From Mucilaginibacter dorajii (GTDB taxonomy: Bacteria; Bacteroidota; Bacteroidia; Sphingobacteriales; Sphingobacteriaceae), in contig NZ_JANTYS010000007.1 of NCBI RefSeq assembly GCF_024808255.1, positions 186,001 to 250,000 on the forward strand: DNA of 64,000 nucleotides. Reading direction: 5' to 3'. The number at the start of each line of letters is the position of its first letter. Positions within the stretch are counted from its first letter, which is position 1. Shown here piece after piece: positions 1 through 8,301 of the stretch. The position numbers and the translations under genes are program-made. The notes beneath the pieces were generated by a model, which worked only from the letters and a program-made list of their open reading frames with translations, had not been told where the DNA came from and did not search any database.

Positions 1-1168
1 TAATGTCTTTATTTAAGGCAAGCGGCAATAACCTTGGATGACTACCTCCCCATCCGCAGGATACCTTTCCTTTGGTGCCGATAAAAAGGGTACATCCCTC
101 AAAATCATTTTCGCCTGGAAAATCGCCCAAAGCTTCATTCATATTTAATGCGGGATCAAGCTCGGCAAGGCGCTCGGGTGTTATACCGCCATCCATCCAG
201 TGCAGATCAAGGCCTTTACCGTTTTGCTGCTTGAATTTAAATTTGATGGAGCTGGATACTGGCCCGCTTTCGGGATAAATACCTTCTTTAAAAATCCCGC
301 TGTAAACCGTGCTGGCACTGCCCGATACCTCGGTAGGGTAACCTAAACCAAGCAGCTTAAATGGCGGGCCCATAATATGGCAACCCATATCGCCAAGTGC
401 CCCGGTACCAAACTCCCACCAGCCGCGCCAGTTGAAGGGTACCAGGTTATCAATATAATTGGTTTGCCTGGCAGTACCCAGCCACAGATCCCATTTTAAC
501 TCCTTTGGTATAGGCGGACTTGCCTTTGGCCATTGGATGCCCTGCGGCCAAACAGGCCTGTCTGTCCAGCAATATACTTTTTCAATATCACCAATTAAAC
601 CGGCTTCAAACCATTCGCGCATGGTGCGCATACCATCGCATGAGGCACCCTGGTCGCCCATTTGCGTTACCACCTGGTATTTTTTTGAGGCCTGCGTGAG
701 GATACGGGCTTCATAAATATCATGCGTGAGCGGCTTTTGCAAATATAGGTGCTTTTTAAGCTGCATGGCACTTAAGCCTACCAGGGCGTGGTTATGATCG
801 GGAATGGCAACCGTAACGGCATCAAAGTTTTTGTGCTGCTTATCAAACAGCTCCCGCCAGTCATGATAAAAAGGTGCTTTGGCAAACTCTTTACGGCGTG
901 GGGCTGCCTGCCTGTCGTCAACATCACACAAAAATGCAATTACCGCGTTCTTTTTAGGCGCGGTAGCAAAATGGTGAATATCGTTTTCGGCCTCGCCACC
1001 ACACCCTATGGCGGCTATATATAATTTATCGCTTGGCGCGGTATAGCCCTTGCCGCCCAGCACAAAACGCGGCACAATGTAAAAACCTGCGGTAGCAATA
1101 GCCGCCTTTTTGATAAAATCGCCCCGGGTAATTGTTCCTGTTGCTTTGTTTGCTTCGGTATTTTCCAT
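1..1168 (-). CDS. Gfo/Idh/MocA family oxidoreductase (3' end outside window)
   Basis: NAD(P)-dependent sugar oxidoreductase family; the reading frame is open to the left edge, so the C-terminus is missing. The N-terminus has a Tat-like signal (TRGDFIKKAAIATAG), then a Rossmann segment (LYIAAIGCGGEAENDIHHF) and the family's catalytic EKP-type motif, here LYLQKPLTHDIYEAR, with the usual Glu replaced by Gln. A later segment, GWWEFGTGALGDMGCHIMG, is typical of the secreted Bacteroidetes subfamily. It starts 5 bp after the DUF1080 gene stop, so the two form an operon. Family members oxidise or reduce sugar hydroxyls, and DUF1080 enzymes cleave 3-keto-glycosides, so joint processing of 3-keto sugars is a reasonable inference. 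The substrate is not visible. Confidence 0.85.
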   Translation of the reverse strand, partial: MENTEANKATGTITRGDFIKKAAIATAGFYIVPRFVLGGKGYTAPSDKLYIAAIGCGGEAENDIHHFATAPKKNAVIAFLCDVDDRQAAPRRKEFAKAPFYHDWRELFDKQHKNFDAVTVAIPDHNHALVGLSAMQLKKHLYLQKPLTHDIYEARILTQASKKYQVVTQMGDQGASCDGMRTMREWFEAGLIGDIEKVYCWTDRPVWPQGIQWPKASPPIPKELKWDLWLGTARQTNYIDNLVPFNWRGWWEFGTGALGDMGCHIMGPPFKLLGLGYPTEVSGSASTVYSGIFKEGIYPESGPVSSSIKFKFKQQNGKGLDLHWMDGGITPERLAELDPALNMNEALGDFPGENDFEGCTLFIGTKGKVSCGWGGSHPRLLPLALNKDI

Positions 1169-1173
1169 GGCGG

Positions 1174-1857
1174 TTATTTATGCAATGATTTTACAGCAAC
1201 TTCTTTAAAAAATACCACATCATCGTCGCCATGGTTTTGTAAACCGATGTACCCTTCATTAGGGCGTATGCCCCTGAAAGGCTCAAAGTCAAACTTGCGG
1301 GCGGGCGTTGGGTCACCCTCTTTATAATCGGTAACTTTTTTGCCATTCACATATACAATAGTGCGTGGGCCATCCAAAGTAATTTCCATGGTGTTCCATT
1401 CAGGGCCGGGTTTACCTGGCTTGGCCAAAGGTTTGGTTAATGAATATAATGTACCGGTAATATGATAATCATCCTCTTTTGATGTTTCGGGATGGTTATC
1501 TATCTGTACCTCGTAGCCGTAAAATACCGGCATCCATTCTTCCCTTGGCTCCAGCGGTATGCGGATAAATACACCCGAGTTGCTGTTAAACTTTTGCATT
1601 TTATAAACCACACGGATGGTGCAATTGCTGAATTTTTCTTTTGTCCAATACAATAAACCCATGCCGCCGTGGCTGCCTGTCAGGCCATCTTTTACATATC
1701 TGCTACCCTTGCCTACCTGTTTCCAGCCGTTAAGGTCCTTACCATTAAAAAGCTGTCGCCAGCCATCATTACTTTGTGCCGCTACGTTAGCTGCAGCAAA
1801 TAAAAAAACTAAAAATGCGCAGGCAATACCGCCTTTTTGGAGGTGTTTTTTGATCAT
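1174..1857 (-). CDS. Secreted DUF1080 (3-keto-disaccharide hydrolase-like) protein
   Basis: 227 residues with a cleavable signal peptide (residues 1-27, ending NVAAQ) and one DUF1080 jelly-roll domain. Family motifs visible are WRQLFNGKDLNGWKQVG near the N-terminus, SNSGVFIRIP in the middle and GYIGLQNHGDDVVFF-like sequence at the end. Members are concanavalin-like periplasmic or surface enzymes; some characterised ones hydrolyse 3-keto-glycosides. It is the first gene of a two-gene operon with the downstream Gfo/Idh oxidoreductase. The length is normal for a single-domain member. Substrate unknown. Confidence 0.85.
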   Translation of the reverse strand: MIKKHLQKGGIACAFLVFLFAAANVAAQSNDGWRQLFNGKDLNGWKQVGKGSRYVKDGLTGSHGGMGLLYWTKEKFSNCTIRVVYKMQKFNSNSGVFIRIPLEPREEWMPVFYGYEVQIDNHPETSKEDDYHITGTLYSLTKPLAKPGKPGPEWNTMEITLDGPRTIVYVNGKKVTDYKEGDPTPARKFDFEPFRGIRPNEGYIGLQNHGDDDVVFFKEVAVKSLHK

Positions 1858-2083
1858 AACAAATGGATGTAAATGGTTTTACAGTTGGTTATACTAATGT
1901 AGATAATATTTTCCGGAAGATTGGAAATCAATCAGTTGTTACTGGAATTTACTGTCAGCGAATACTTCACTCTGATTTAGCGTAAGATACTTTTCCTGCT
2001 GGGAAAACTTTTATCCTATCCTGAAGTTGCAGCATATGACATTGTAATAAAAATGTCAGATAAAGTAAAATTAACCCACAACT

Positions 2084-3421
2084 ATGAATAACTCTACATT
2101 TAAGAAGACACTCGCATTATCGTTTGCTTCCCTGCTGGCAGCAGGTATGGCTAATGCGCAAACCGACACCACAAAAACAATGAGCACCATGTCGTCAGGA
2201 ACGTCAAATGCTAAAATATTTGGCGGCATTGGTCAGTATAATACCTTCAGCATTGGTATCAATGCAGGTATTACCGATGGACTTGTTCCGTTTTCAATTA
2301 ACACCACCAACAAATTCAAGGTTGATTTGGGTTATGGTGCTTCATTAAGGCAACAACTATCACATACCTTTAGCTTACAGCTTGATTACTTTGGCGGTAA
2401 AGTTCATGGTATTGACAAAGCAGGTACCAGCAAATACGGTATTACCGAATACAGAACCGATTACAATGCAGGATCATTAAGCGCGGTATTCAATATTGCC
2501 AGCGTAAGCTTTTTACACCGTAAAAACAGCGTTAACTTTTATGGATCGGCAGGTGCAGGTTTAGATTTTTACAAAACCAAAAGCGTAACACAAGATGCAG
2601 CAAGCGGCGGCGGCACATTTGGCCCGGCCGAAACTACCCGTAAAGTATTTGCCCCGGTTGGCGCAGGCGTTAAATTCCGTTTGAGCGACGCGGTTGCTTT
2701 AAACCTTGGTTACACTGTAAACTTTGTACAAGGTTATGCTTTCTCTGGCGTAAGTACTTATCCTAATTTTAGCCACTACTCTTATACTCACGGTGGTTTA
2801 GAATTTACCTTAGGTTCAAAGTCAAAACAGAACTTAGAGTGGGTAAACCCGGTAGCCATGATGTATGATGAATTGTATGATGCTGCTTTACGCCAGGAAG
2901 TTGAAGTTTTAAAAACCCGTGTTGGTACTGTTGAAGGTGCTGTTAGCGATTTGAAAAAAGATTCGGACGGCGACGGTGTTGCAGATCAGTTTGATAAATG
3001 CCCGGGTACACCTACCGGTACTGTTGTTGATGGTTCTGGTTGCGCTATTGTGTTCCCTAAACCAGATACTACTATGGCTATGAAAGCCCCGGCTACCGCT
3101 TATTCAAACATCCAGTTTGAATTTGACAGCTCGGTATTACGCACTTCATCGTATCCGGTATTGGATGCTACCTCCGCCGATTTAAGATCATCAGGTAAAA
3201 AAGTTGAAGTTGACGGTTTTGCATCTGCCGAAGGTACTGCTGCCCACAACTTACAACTATCAAAAGATCGTGCTAACTCAGTAAAAACTTACCTGGTTAA
3301 CTCCGGTGTTGATGCTAAAAAAGTGAAAGTAAAAGGCTTTGGCGAAAACAACCCGATTGCTGATAATTCAACAGAAGATGGTCGTGTGCAAAATCGCCGC
3401 GTTCAGTTCAAACAAAAATAA
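2084..3421 (+). CDS. OmpA-family outer membrane protein with TSP3 linker
   Basis: 445 residues. A signal peptide (about 1-25, ending GMANAQ) is followed by an outer-membrane beta-barrel with alternating Gly/aromatic strands (about 40-245), a short coiled stretch, a calcium-binding thrombospondin-3-like linker (DSDGDGVADQFDKCPGTP, about residue 297) and a C-terminal OmpA domain (about 340-445). The OmpA domain keeps the peptidoglycan-binding signature (FEFDSSVL, the Asp/Arg region LSKDRANSVKTYL, and GFGENNPIADN). It anchors the outer membrane to the cell wall. It is transcribed alone and ends at a clear hairpin terminator. Confidence 0.9.
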   Translation: MNNSTFKKTLALSFASLLAAGMANAQTDTTKTMSTMSSGTSNAKIFGGIGQYNTFSIGINAGITDGLVPFSINTTNKFKVDLGYGASLRQQLSHTFSLQLDYFGGKVHGIDKAGTSKYGITEYRTDYNAGSLSAVFNIASVSFLHRKNSVNFYGSAGAGLDFYKTKSVTQDAASGGGTFGPAETTRKVFAPVGAGVKFRLSDAVALNLGYTVNFVQGYAFSGVSTYPNFSHYSYTHGGLEFTLGSKSKQNLEWVNPVAMMYDELYDAALRQEVEVLKTRVGTVEGAVSDLKKDSDGDGVADQFDKCPGTPTGTVVDGSGCAIVFPKPDTTMAMKAPATAYSNIQFEFDSSVLRTSSYPVLDATSADLRSSGKKVEVDGFASAEGTAAHNLQLSKDRANSVKTYLVNSGVDAKKVKVKGFGENNPIADNSTEDGRVQNRRVQFKQK

Positions 3422-3445
3422 TCTTAATAAATTACCCGTGTATGA

Positions 3446-3477
3446 GAGGTTGTGCGTAATGCACAGCCTCTTTTTTT
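3446..3477 (+). terminator. Rho-independent terminator after the OmpA gene
   Basis: A 10-bp stem (GAGGTTGTGC with GCACAGCCTC, one G:T pair) around a 5-nt loop is followed directly by seven T. It lies 25 bp after the OmpA stop codon. Confidence 0.85.
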
Positions 3478-3619
3478 ATGAACAGCATTTAGTTGCCAAC
3501 ATTAAAACCGGCCTGTTCTTTTTATCGTTATTTATCAATATAACAGGAATCAATCTTGTACAGCCGTTAAACAATAATTAAATCATTCATTACATCATCA
3601 TATATTAAATCATCATCTT

Positions 3620-3802
3620 ATGGGCGGACTTGGAGCACCAGAAATCATTTTAATACTCGTAGCCATTTTGTTATTATTTGGCGGTAAAAAAATACCCGAA
3701 CTTATGCAGGGCCTTGGCAAAGGCATGAAAGAGTTTAAAGACTCGCAAAACCAGGAAGAGAAAGTTCCTGCGCCAATAAAGATTGAAGAGCAAAAAGCTT
3801 AA
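3620..3802 (+). CDS. tatA: Sec-independent translocase subunit TatA/TatE
   Basis: 60 residues. One N-terminal membrane helix ([24 protein letters not shown]) carries the family FGxxKIPEL hinge, followed by the amphipathic helix ([12 protein letters not shown]) and a short charged tail. TatA oligomers form the pore that exports folded proteins with twin-arginine signals. Several proteins in this window, such as the Gfo/Idh oxidoreductase and the SGNH hydrolase near 35 kb, have RR-type signals. The gene stands alone, with a terminator right after it; no tatC is present in the window. Confidence 0.93.
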   Translation: MGGLGAPEIILILVAILLLFGGKKIPELMQGLGKGMKEFKDSQNQEEKVPAPIKIEEQKA

Positions 3803-3838
3803 ATCTTATTTGGGTTGTGAGATCCCAGGTATTTTAAC

Positions 3839-3866
3839 AAGCCCGACAGTAGTGTTGGGCTTTTTT
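3839..3866 (+). terminator. Rho-independent terminator after tatA
   Basis: Stem GCCCGACA / TGTTGGGC with a 4-nt loop and flanking AA/TT pairs, followed by a T6 run. It lies 36 bp downstream of the tatA stop. Confidence 0.8.
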
Positions 3867-3985
3867 GCTGATAAAAGGTTTTTCAGCGCACTTGAGAGTA
3901 AACCATAGCTACATGGAGTAAGTATCCTCCCCAATTTTAAAGGCTGTAAATCAAGTGGTTTCGTATCTATAGGTAAACATCTGCT

Positions 3986-4546
3986 ATGATCATCCGCTTC
4001 ATTAAATTTGTGAGGAATACCGAAACCATGATGGTTGAATGGAAGGCCCGTAACGGTTTGGATATACTAAGGGTATGCCTGAGCATTGTATTTATATGGT
4101 TTGGCGTACTCAAATTTTTCCCAGGCCTGAGCGCTGCTGAAGTCATTGCAGGTAAAACCATTCTTAAATTAACTTTTGGACATGTAAAGCCCGCGGTATC
4201 GCTCCCTATATTGGCCTGTTGGGAATGCGCTATTGGTTTAGGGCTCATTACCAAACGCTGGTTAAGCTTTACCCTGGTATTGCTTTATTTTCAAATGGCA
4301 GGTACCCTGCTGCCCCTATTTTTCTTTCCTCATGAAACCTGGACGGTGAACATATTTGTGCCTACATTATTGGGCCAATATATTATCAAAAACCTTGTTT
4401 TGCTATCGTCAGGCGTTGTAATTGGCGCTACCGTGCAAGGCGGAGCCTTAATAGCCAGCCACGCGGCTGCTACAAAAGGGCAACAAACCCAAATGTTGAT
4501 AGAAAGGTACCGCAGAAGATTTAAAGATAGTCCGGTTATTAAATAA
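3986..4546 (+). CDS. DoxX-like membrane protein
   Basis: 186 residues with four predicted membrane helices: about 28-45 (LRVCLSIVFIWFGVLKFF), 70-90, 95-115 and 125-150. The early FGVLKFFPG segment and the WECAIGLGLI loop fit the DoxX/DoxD superfamily of small quinone-associated membrane proteins. Met15 or Met16 (about 4028-4033) are alternative starts. It is convergent with the DsrE/TsdA-like operon, whose 3' end is 4 bp away. A functional link to sulfur redox is possible because DoxD/DoxA form a thiosulfate:quinone oxidoreductase in archaea, but this is inference from position only. Confidence 0.6.
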   Translation: MIIRFIKFVRNTETMMVEWKARNGLDILRVCLSIVFIWFGVLKFFPGLSAAEVIAGKTILKLTFGHVKPAVSLPILACWECAIGLGLITKRWLSFTLVLLYFQMAGTLLPLFFFPHETWTVNIFVPTLLGQYIIKNLVLLSSGVVIGATVQGGALIASHAAATKGQQTQMLIERYRRRFKDSPVIK

Positions 4547-4550
4547 CCTA

Positions 4551-5006
4551 TTACGGATGCACCACTGCCCAGCCTTCATACTGGCGAATAATGATTTCGC
4601 CATTGCCACTTGGCACATAAGAGATAAAAGGGAATAAGTCGTTCTTATCTATTTTGCGTTCCCTTACCGTGTTGCTGCACTGGGCTAATACCACACCTTT
4701 GGCCTGCAGATCTTTCAAAGATTGCTCAAACAGGCCCGATTTCATGTATACGGCTACACCATCGCCAAAAACAATCAGTTCAAGATGCAGCTTTCCCTTT
4801 AACCGGGGATCCTCCAAAGCATTATCCATGTTGCGAAGCGTGCCTTTGATCTTTTTCTCATCGGCCGAATTAAGGATATACAACGCATCGTAATGCTTTA
4901 ATTTGGCGGTAGCACCGGTAAATTCAGCCGGATCTGTTTGGGCTTTTACTTTGTTAACAAATCCCATCAGCATTAATGCCGCTAAAATGAAGGTATACTT
5001 TTTCAT
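4551..5006 (-). CDS. Secreted DsrE/DsrF-like sulfur-relay family protein
   Basis: 151 residues: a signal peptide (1-22, ending KVKAQ) and a DsrE-like domain (YDALYILNSADEKKIKGTL..., LELIVFGDGVAVYM, LQAKGVVLAQCSNTV). The single Cys of the AQCSNT motif sits where DsrE-type proteins carry their persulfide-accepting Cys. It lies 4 bp downstream of the TsdA-like cytochrome, so it is co-transcribed and probably periplasmic with it. The likely role is handling protein-bound sulfane sulfur; the direction of transfer cannot be seen. Confidence 0.75.
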   Translation of the reverse strand: MKKYTFILAALMLMGFVNKVKAQTDPAEFTGATAKLKHYDALYILNSADEKKIKGTLRNMDNALEDPRLKGKLHLELIVFGDGVAVYMKSGLFEQSLKDLQAKGVVLAQCSNTVRERKIDKNDLFPFISYVPSGNGEIIIRQYEGWAVVHP

Positions 5007-5010
5007 GGTT

Positions 5011-6024
5011 TTATGTTTTTAAAATTGATTGCGTTTTTTGAGCGTCCTTAATTGGCTTAAACGGACCATATTTATGCTGTTGTTCGCTGAAATGATCAGG
5101 ATACGGCCCAAAAGGAAAGTCAATGGGCTTTTTATCAACAACCGGCCAGTCCTCATGTTGATCTTTATGCGGCCGGGGTTGCGAATTAATAAAGGCCGCC
5201 ACATTCCAGGCTTCTTCATCTGTTAACTGCGGGTTTTGATAGGTAGCCCCAAAAGGCATATTGTTTTTTACAAAACCGGCCAGGTTAATAACACGGTACA
5301 TCCCCGCGCCATCGGTATAGCTGCTTTTACCCCATAAAGGCGGGTTAGTATATGATGTTTTATTAACAGCAAGCATTCCCTCGCCGTTTTGGCCGTGGCA
5401 GCTGGCGCATTTGGTCACAAATACATTTTTTCCTTTAACCGGGTTAGCAGGTTGATCCATAAACGGCAGCTTTGAGGTAGCTGTCCCATACACCTTTTGA
5501 CCCTTTTTTACATCCTTACCTACCCAGGCCATGTAGGCCAATATCGCCTTCATTTCCTTTTTTGAAGTATCGGGGGCGGTGCCACCAAGACTCCGTTCAA
5601 AACATTCGGTAATGCGTTGTGAAGCAAGCTCTACCCTGCCCGATCTGTTACTTATTTTAGGATAGCTGGCGATAAAACCCGCATAATCGTTCCCAAACAA
5701 ACGGTTACCAGCATCAAGATGACAGTTTTGACAATTCATACCATTAGTAATTTGGGCAACGCTACCTTTGGGGCCAAGATATTGAGCTGTATGAGCTATA
5801 AGTTCTCTGCCGTAACGAATCAACTCACCGTCTTTTCCCGCAGGTATTTTACTGGTATCAGGGGCTTTCCAGGCGATTGGTTTATCTTCTATTGCAAATG
5901 GAGAACTATCATTGGGGTGGTTAAAACATCCCATCAAACCACCTGCACATATTAAAATAGCCAACAGAACACAAAGCATAAGCCTCGATGCTTTGACCGT
6001 CTCTTTTTGTTTTGGCAACTGCAT
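5011..6024 (-). CDS. Dihaem cytochrome c, thiosulfate dehydrogenase (TsdA)-like lipoprotein
   Basis: 337 residues. A signal with a lipobox-like end (LMGC, Cys33) is followed by two haem-c domains: CQNCH at 98-102 and CASCH at 206-210. TsdA hallmarks are present. The first is the RITECFERS motif, whose Cys141 corresponds to the unusual axial Cys ligand of haem 1. The others are the NNMPFG segment (Met256, candidate ligand of haem 2) and the C-terminal QPRPxKD ... KPIDFPFGPYPD ... HKYGPF block. TsdA interconverts thiosulfate and tetrathionate in the periplasm. The gene is followed 4 bp later by a DsrE protein. Assignment to the TsdA family is strong; direction of catalysis is unknown. Confidence 0.85.
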   Translation of the reverse strand: MQLPKQKETVKASRLMLCVLLAILICAGGLMGCFNHPNDSSPFAIEDKPIAWKAPDTSKIPAGKDGELIRYGRELIAHTAQYLGPKGSVAQITNGMNCQNCHLDAGNRLFGNDYAGFIASYPKISNRSGRVELASQRITECFERSLGGTAPDTSKKEMKAILAYMAWVGKDVKKGQKVYGTATSKLPFMDQPANPVKGKNVFVTKCASCHGQNGEGMLAVNKTSYTNPPLWGKSSYTDGAGMYRVINLAGFVKNNMPFGATYQNPQLTDEEAWNVAAFINSQPRPHKDQHEDWPVVDKKPIDFPFGPYPDHFSEQQHKYGPFKPIKDAQKTQSILKT

Positions 6025-6074
6025 AATATAGGTACAAGTAACTGATAGCAGGTATTATTACCTTTTTATTTTAT

Positions 6075-6082
6075 CAAAAGTA
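6075..6082 (-). promoter_or_regulatory. Possible -7 box for the cytochrome/DsrE operon
   Basis: On the minus strand the sequence reads TACTTTTG, a full match to the Bacteroidetes TAnnTTTG element, about 50 bp before the cytochrome start codon. No good TTTG box at the usual distance was found, so support is partial. Confidence 0.35.
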
Positions 6083-6129
6083 AACAACAACTACTATATG
6101 CGCGCCAGCCAGACACAAAATAAAGCTTG

Positions 6130-8082
6130 TTATTCCCCTTTTTGATTTACCTGCGGTTTTGAAGATTGTTGGTGCCAATAAATCATATACCGGGCATCAT
6201 GTAATTTGTAAAACGGAATAAGTTCCAGTTTTTTAAATTTATCAGGTGCAATTAATTCCGGAGCTAAATAGGTTTGTGGCTTTCCCTTAACAGGTTTCAG
6301 GACTTGCGAAAGATCGGTGTTATTCATCACCAATTCCGGATCGTCACTTAAGGGATATAATTTCCCCCTGGCACGGTATCCGCCAAACTGATCTCCGTCG
6401 GCAATTAAGTTATCTAAATCGGTGGTATCTGTTTTTGCAGCCAAAACTATAGGGCCGTGCAAAAATGCTATGTAATGTGAGCTATCCGGTAATGCTTCAG
6501 TAGTTATTTTCATTGGCATTTTCACTTCAATAAAATCGCCCTTTTTCCATTTGCGGTTTAAATTTACGTATGAGCCCGGTTTAGCATCTACCGTGATAGC
6601 CTTGCCGTTAATTTTAATTGCCAGGGTACCTGGTTGTACCCAATTGGGGTATCTTATTTTAATGCTGAAAGGTTTCGGCCTTGCCGCATCGATTGAGATT
6701 TTGGTGATTTCATTATCCGGAAATTTAGTGGTTTGCGATAGTATTAAACCCTGCAAAGCCCATTTGAGGCGGGATGGGATAAATAGATTTACATATACAT
6801 CGCTCTCGTTATGGCTATAAATCATTTCACCATATTTGCCATGGTTTTCCATGCCCGAGCCTACACAGCACCACATATTTACCTGCGGCTGCGAGTATAC
6901 CCGGTAATGGCGCGGCCGCATAGAGGTGTAGTAAACAAAGCCCCCATGTACCGGATGCTGGCTCGATAAAATATGATTGTATAAAACCCGTTCATAAAAA
7001 TCCATATACTTAACCTCACCCTGCTGTTCAAAAAGATGCCGGGTTAGCTTCAGCATATTATAAGAGTTGCATGTTTCGGGGCCAGCAACGTCGGTAATTA
7101 ATTTTGAAAAATCGCCCGTGGGATTAAAGTGCTCATTAACGCTGTTGCCACCTATAACTACTGTACGGTTATTAACTACCGTTTCCCAGAAAAAGGCGGC
7201 GGCCTTACCATAGTTTTCGTCACCGCCAACTTCTGCAATCCGTTGAAAACCTACAGCCTTTGGAATTTGCATATTGGCGTGAAGGCCGTTCAGGTGGTCT
7301 TGTTTCAGGATTAAAGGATCTAAAATTTGCTTATCCGAAAATCTGCGCGCCAGGGTAAGGTACTTTTGCTGATGCGTAATCACCGATACATCTGCAAATA
7401 CCTCGTTTAATCCTCCGTGCTCTGAAATCAACATGGTTTGAATTTGAGCGTCGGTTAACTTGCGCGAAATCCCGTCTATATAATCCGTTAGCTTCAATAA
7501 TATATATTTAGCCTGGGACTTTCCGGCAATTAAATAAGCGTCACGTAAACCGGCCAGCAGCTTATGAAGATTATATAGCGGCACCCATTTCTTATTAAGC
7601 GCAAACGTATCGGCTACAATTTTACCGGCTTCAATATCCTTCCACATGGCAATGCCACCAGGCATGCCTCCAAGGTAACCACTTCCTATCTTATCCTGGC
7701 ATTTTTTCAGTTGTGCAAGCATGTAATCCAGCCGCCTGTTTGTTTCGGTGTTTTGGGTAGCCGAATACATCAATGATAAAGCCGAAAGGTAGTGCCCGCC
7801 AATATGGCCATCCAGCCCGGTATTTTCCCAGTTACCATAATTGGGCTTTAAAGGTTTTAAGCCTGCCTCTTTCAGATAAGGTGCCAATAGCCGGTCGGGA
7901 TCTAATGCCAGCATATATTTAAGATCGGTTTGCTGCGCATCGTTAAAAACACCTGGTAAAAGCCTAATATCCTGTAGTTTAAAAGACTGAATGGCAGACT
8001 GTGCTAAACCTTTAGTGGGTAAAAGAAACCAACATATAGCCGCAACAAAAAATATTGGGTAAAAAACAAACTTACGTAACAT
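6130..8082 (-). CDS. GH127/GH146-like glycosidase (DUF1680, beta-L-arabinofuranosidase type)
   Basis: 650 residues with a signal peptide (to about residue 28, KGLAQ). The alpha/alpha-barrel start has FKLQDIRLLPGVF and the conserved GGHYLSALSLMYS. The metal and nucleophile residues of the family are visible: Glu336 and Cys338 in GPETCNSYNMLKLTR, and Cys405-Cys406 in VNMWCCVGSGMENHGKYGE. Beta-sandwich domains follow. Family enzymes remove terminal L-arabinofuranose with a Cys nucleophile held by zinc. It is transcribed alone here with no neighbouring SusC/SusD pair, so the natural glycan is not indicated. Confidence 0.88.
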   Translation of the reverse strand: MLRKFVFYPIFFVAAICWFLLPTKGLAQSAIQSFKLQDIRLLPGVFNDAQQTDLKYMLALDPDRLLAPYLKEAGLKPLKPNYGNWENTGLDGHIGGHYLSALSLMYSATQNTETNRRLDYMLAQLKKCQDKIGSGYLGGMPGGIAMWKDIEAGKIVADTFALNKKWVPLYNLHKLLAGLRDAYLIAGKSQAKYILLKLTDYIDGISRKLTDAQIQTMLISEHGGLNEVFADVSVITHQQKYLTLARRFSDKQILDPLILKQDHLNGLHANMQIPKAVGFQRIAEVGGDENYGKAAAFFWETVVNNRTVVIGGNSVNEHFNPTGDFSKLITDVAGPETCNSYNMLKLTRHLFEQQGEVKYMDFYERVLYNHILSSQHPVHGGFVYYTSMRPRHYRVYSQPQVNMWCCVGSGMENHGKYGEMIYSHNESDVYVNLFIPSRLKWALQGLILSQTTKFPDNEITKISIDAARPKPFSIKIRYPNWVQPGTLAIKINGKAITVDAKPGSYVNLNRKWKKGDFIEVKMPMKITTEALPDSSHYIAFLHGPIVLAAKTDTTDLDNLIADGDQFGGYRARGKLYPLSDDPELVMNNTDLSQVLKPVKGKPQTYLAPELIAPDKFKKLELIPFYKLHDARYMIYWHQQSSKPQVNQKGE

Positions 8083-8301
8083 GGCGGTATGGAATAATTG
8101 TATAAATCACACTAAACTACATATAACTTACCGATGATTATAATACGCTTTTTTCCTTTACTATACTTTTTTATTACGTTGACCAATTGTTTATTATGTG
8201 TTTGGAACATAATCTCATCAACAGTTCATAGGTGCAATTATTGATTTCAGCCCTAAATTTTATCTATCCAACCCCTGGTCACGTAAAACTCTGTAATGTC
8301 C

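Noticed and set aside
3339..3581. Small open frame overlapping the end of the OmpA gene
   Set aside because: It runs through the OmpA terminator hairpin and begins inside conserved OmpA-domain codons in another frame.
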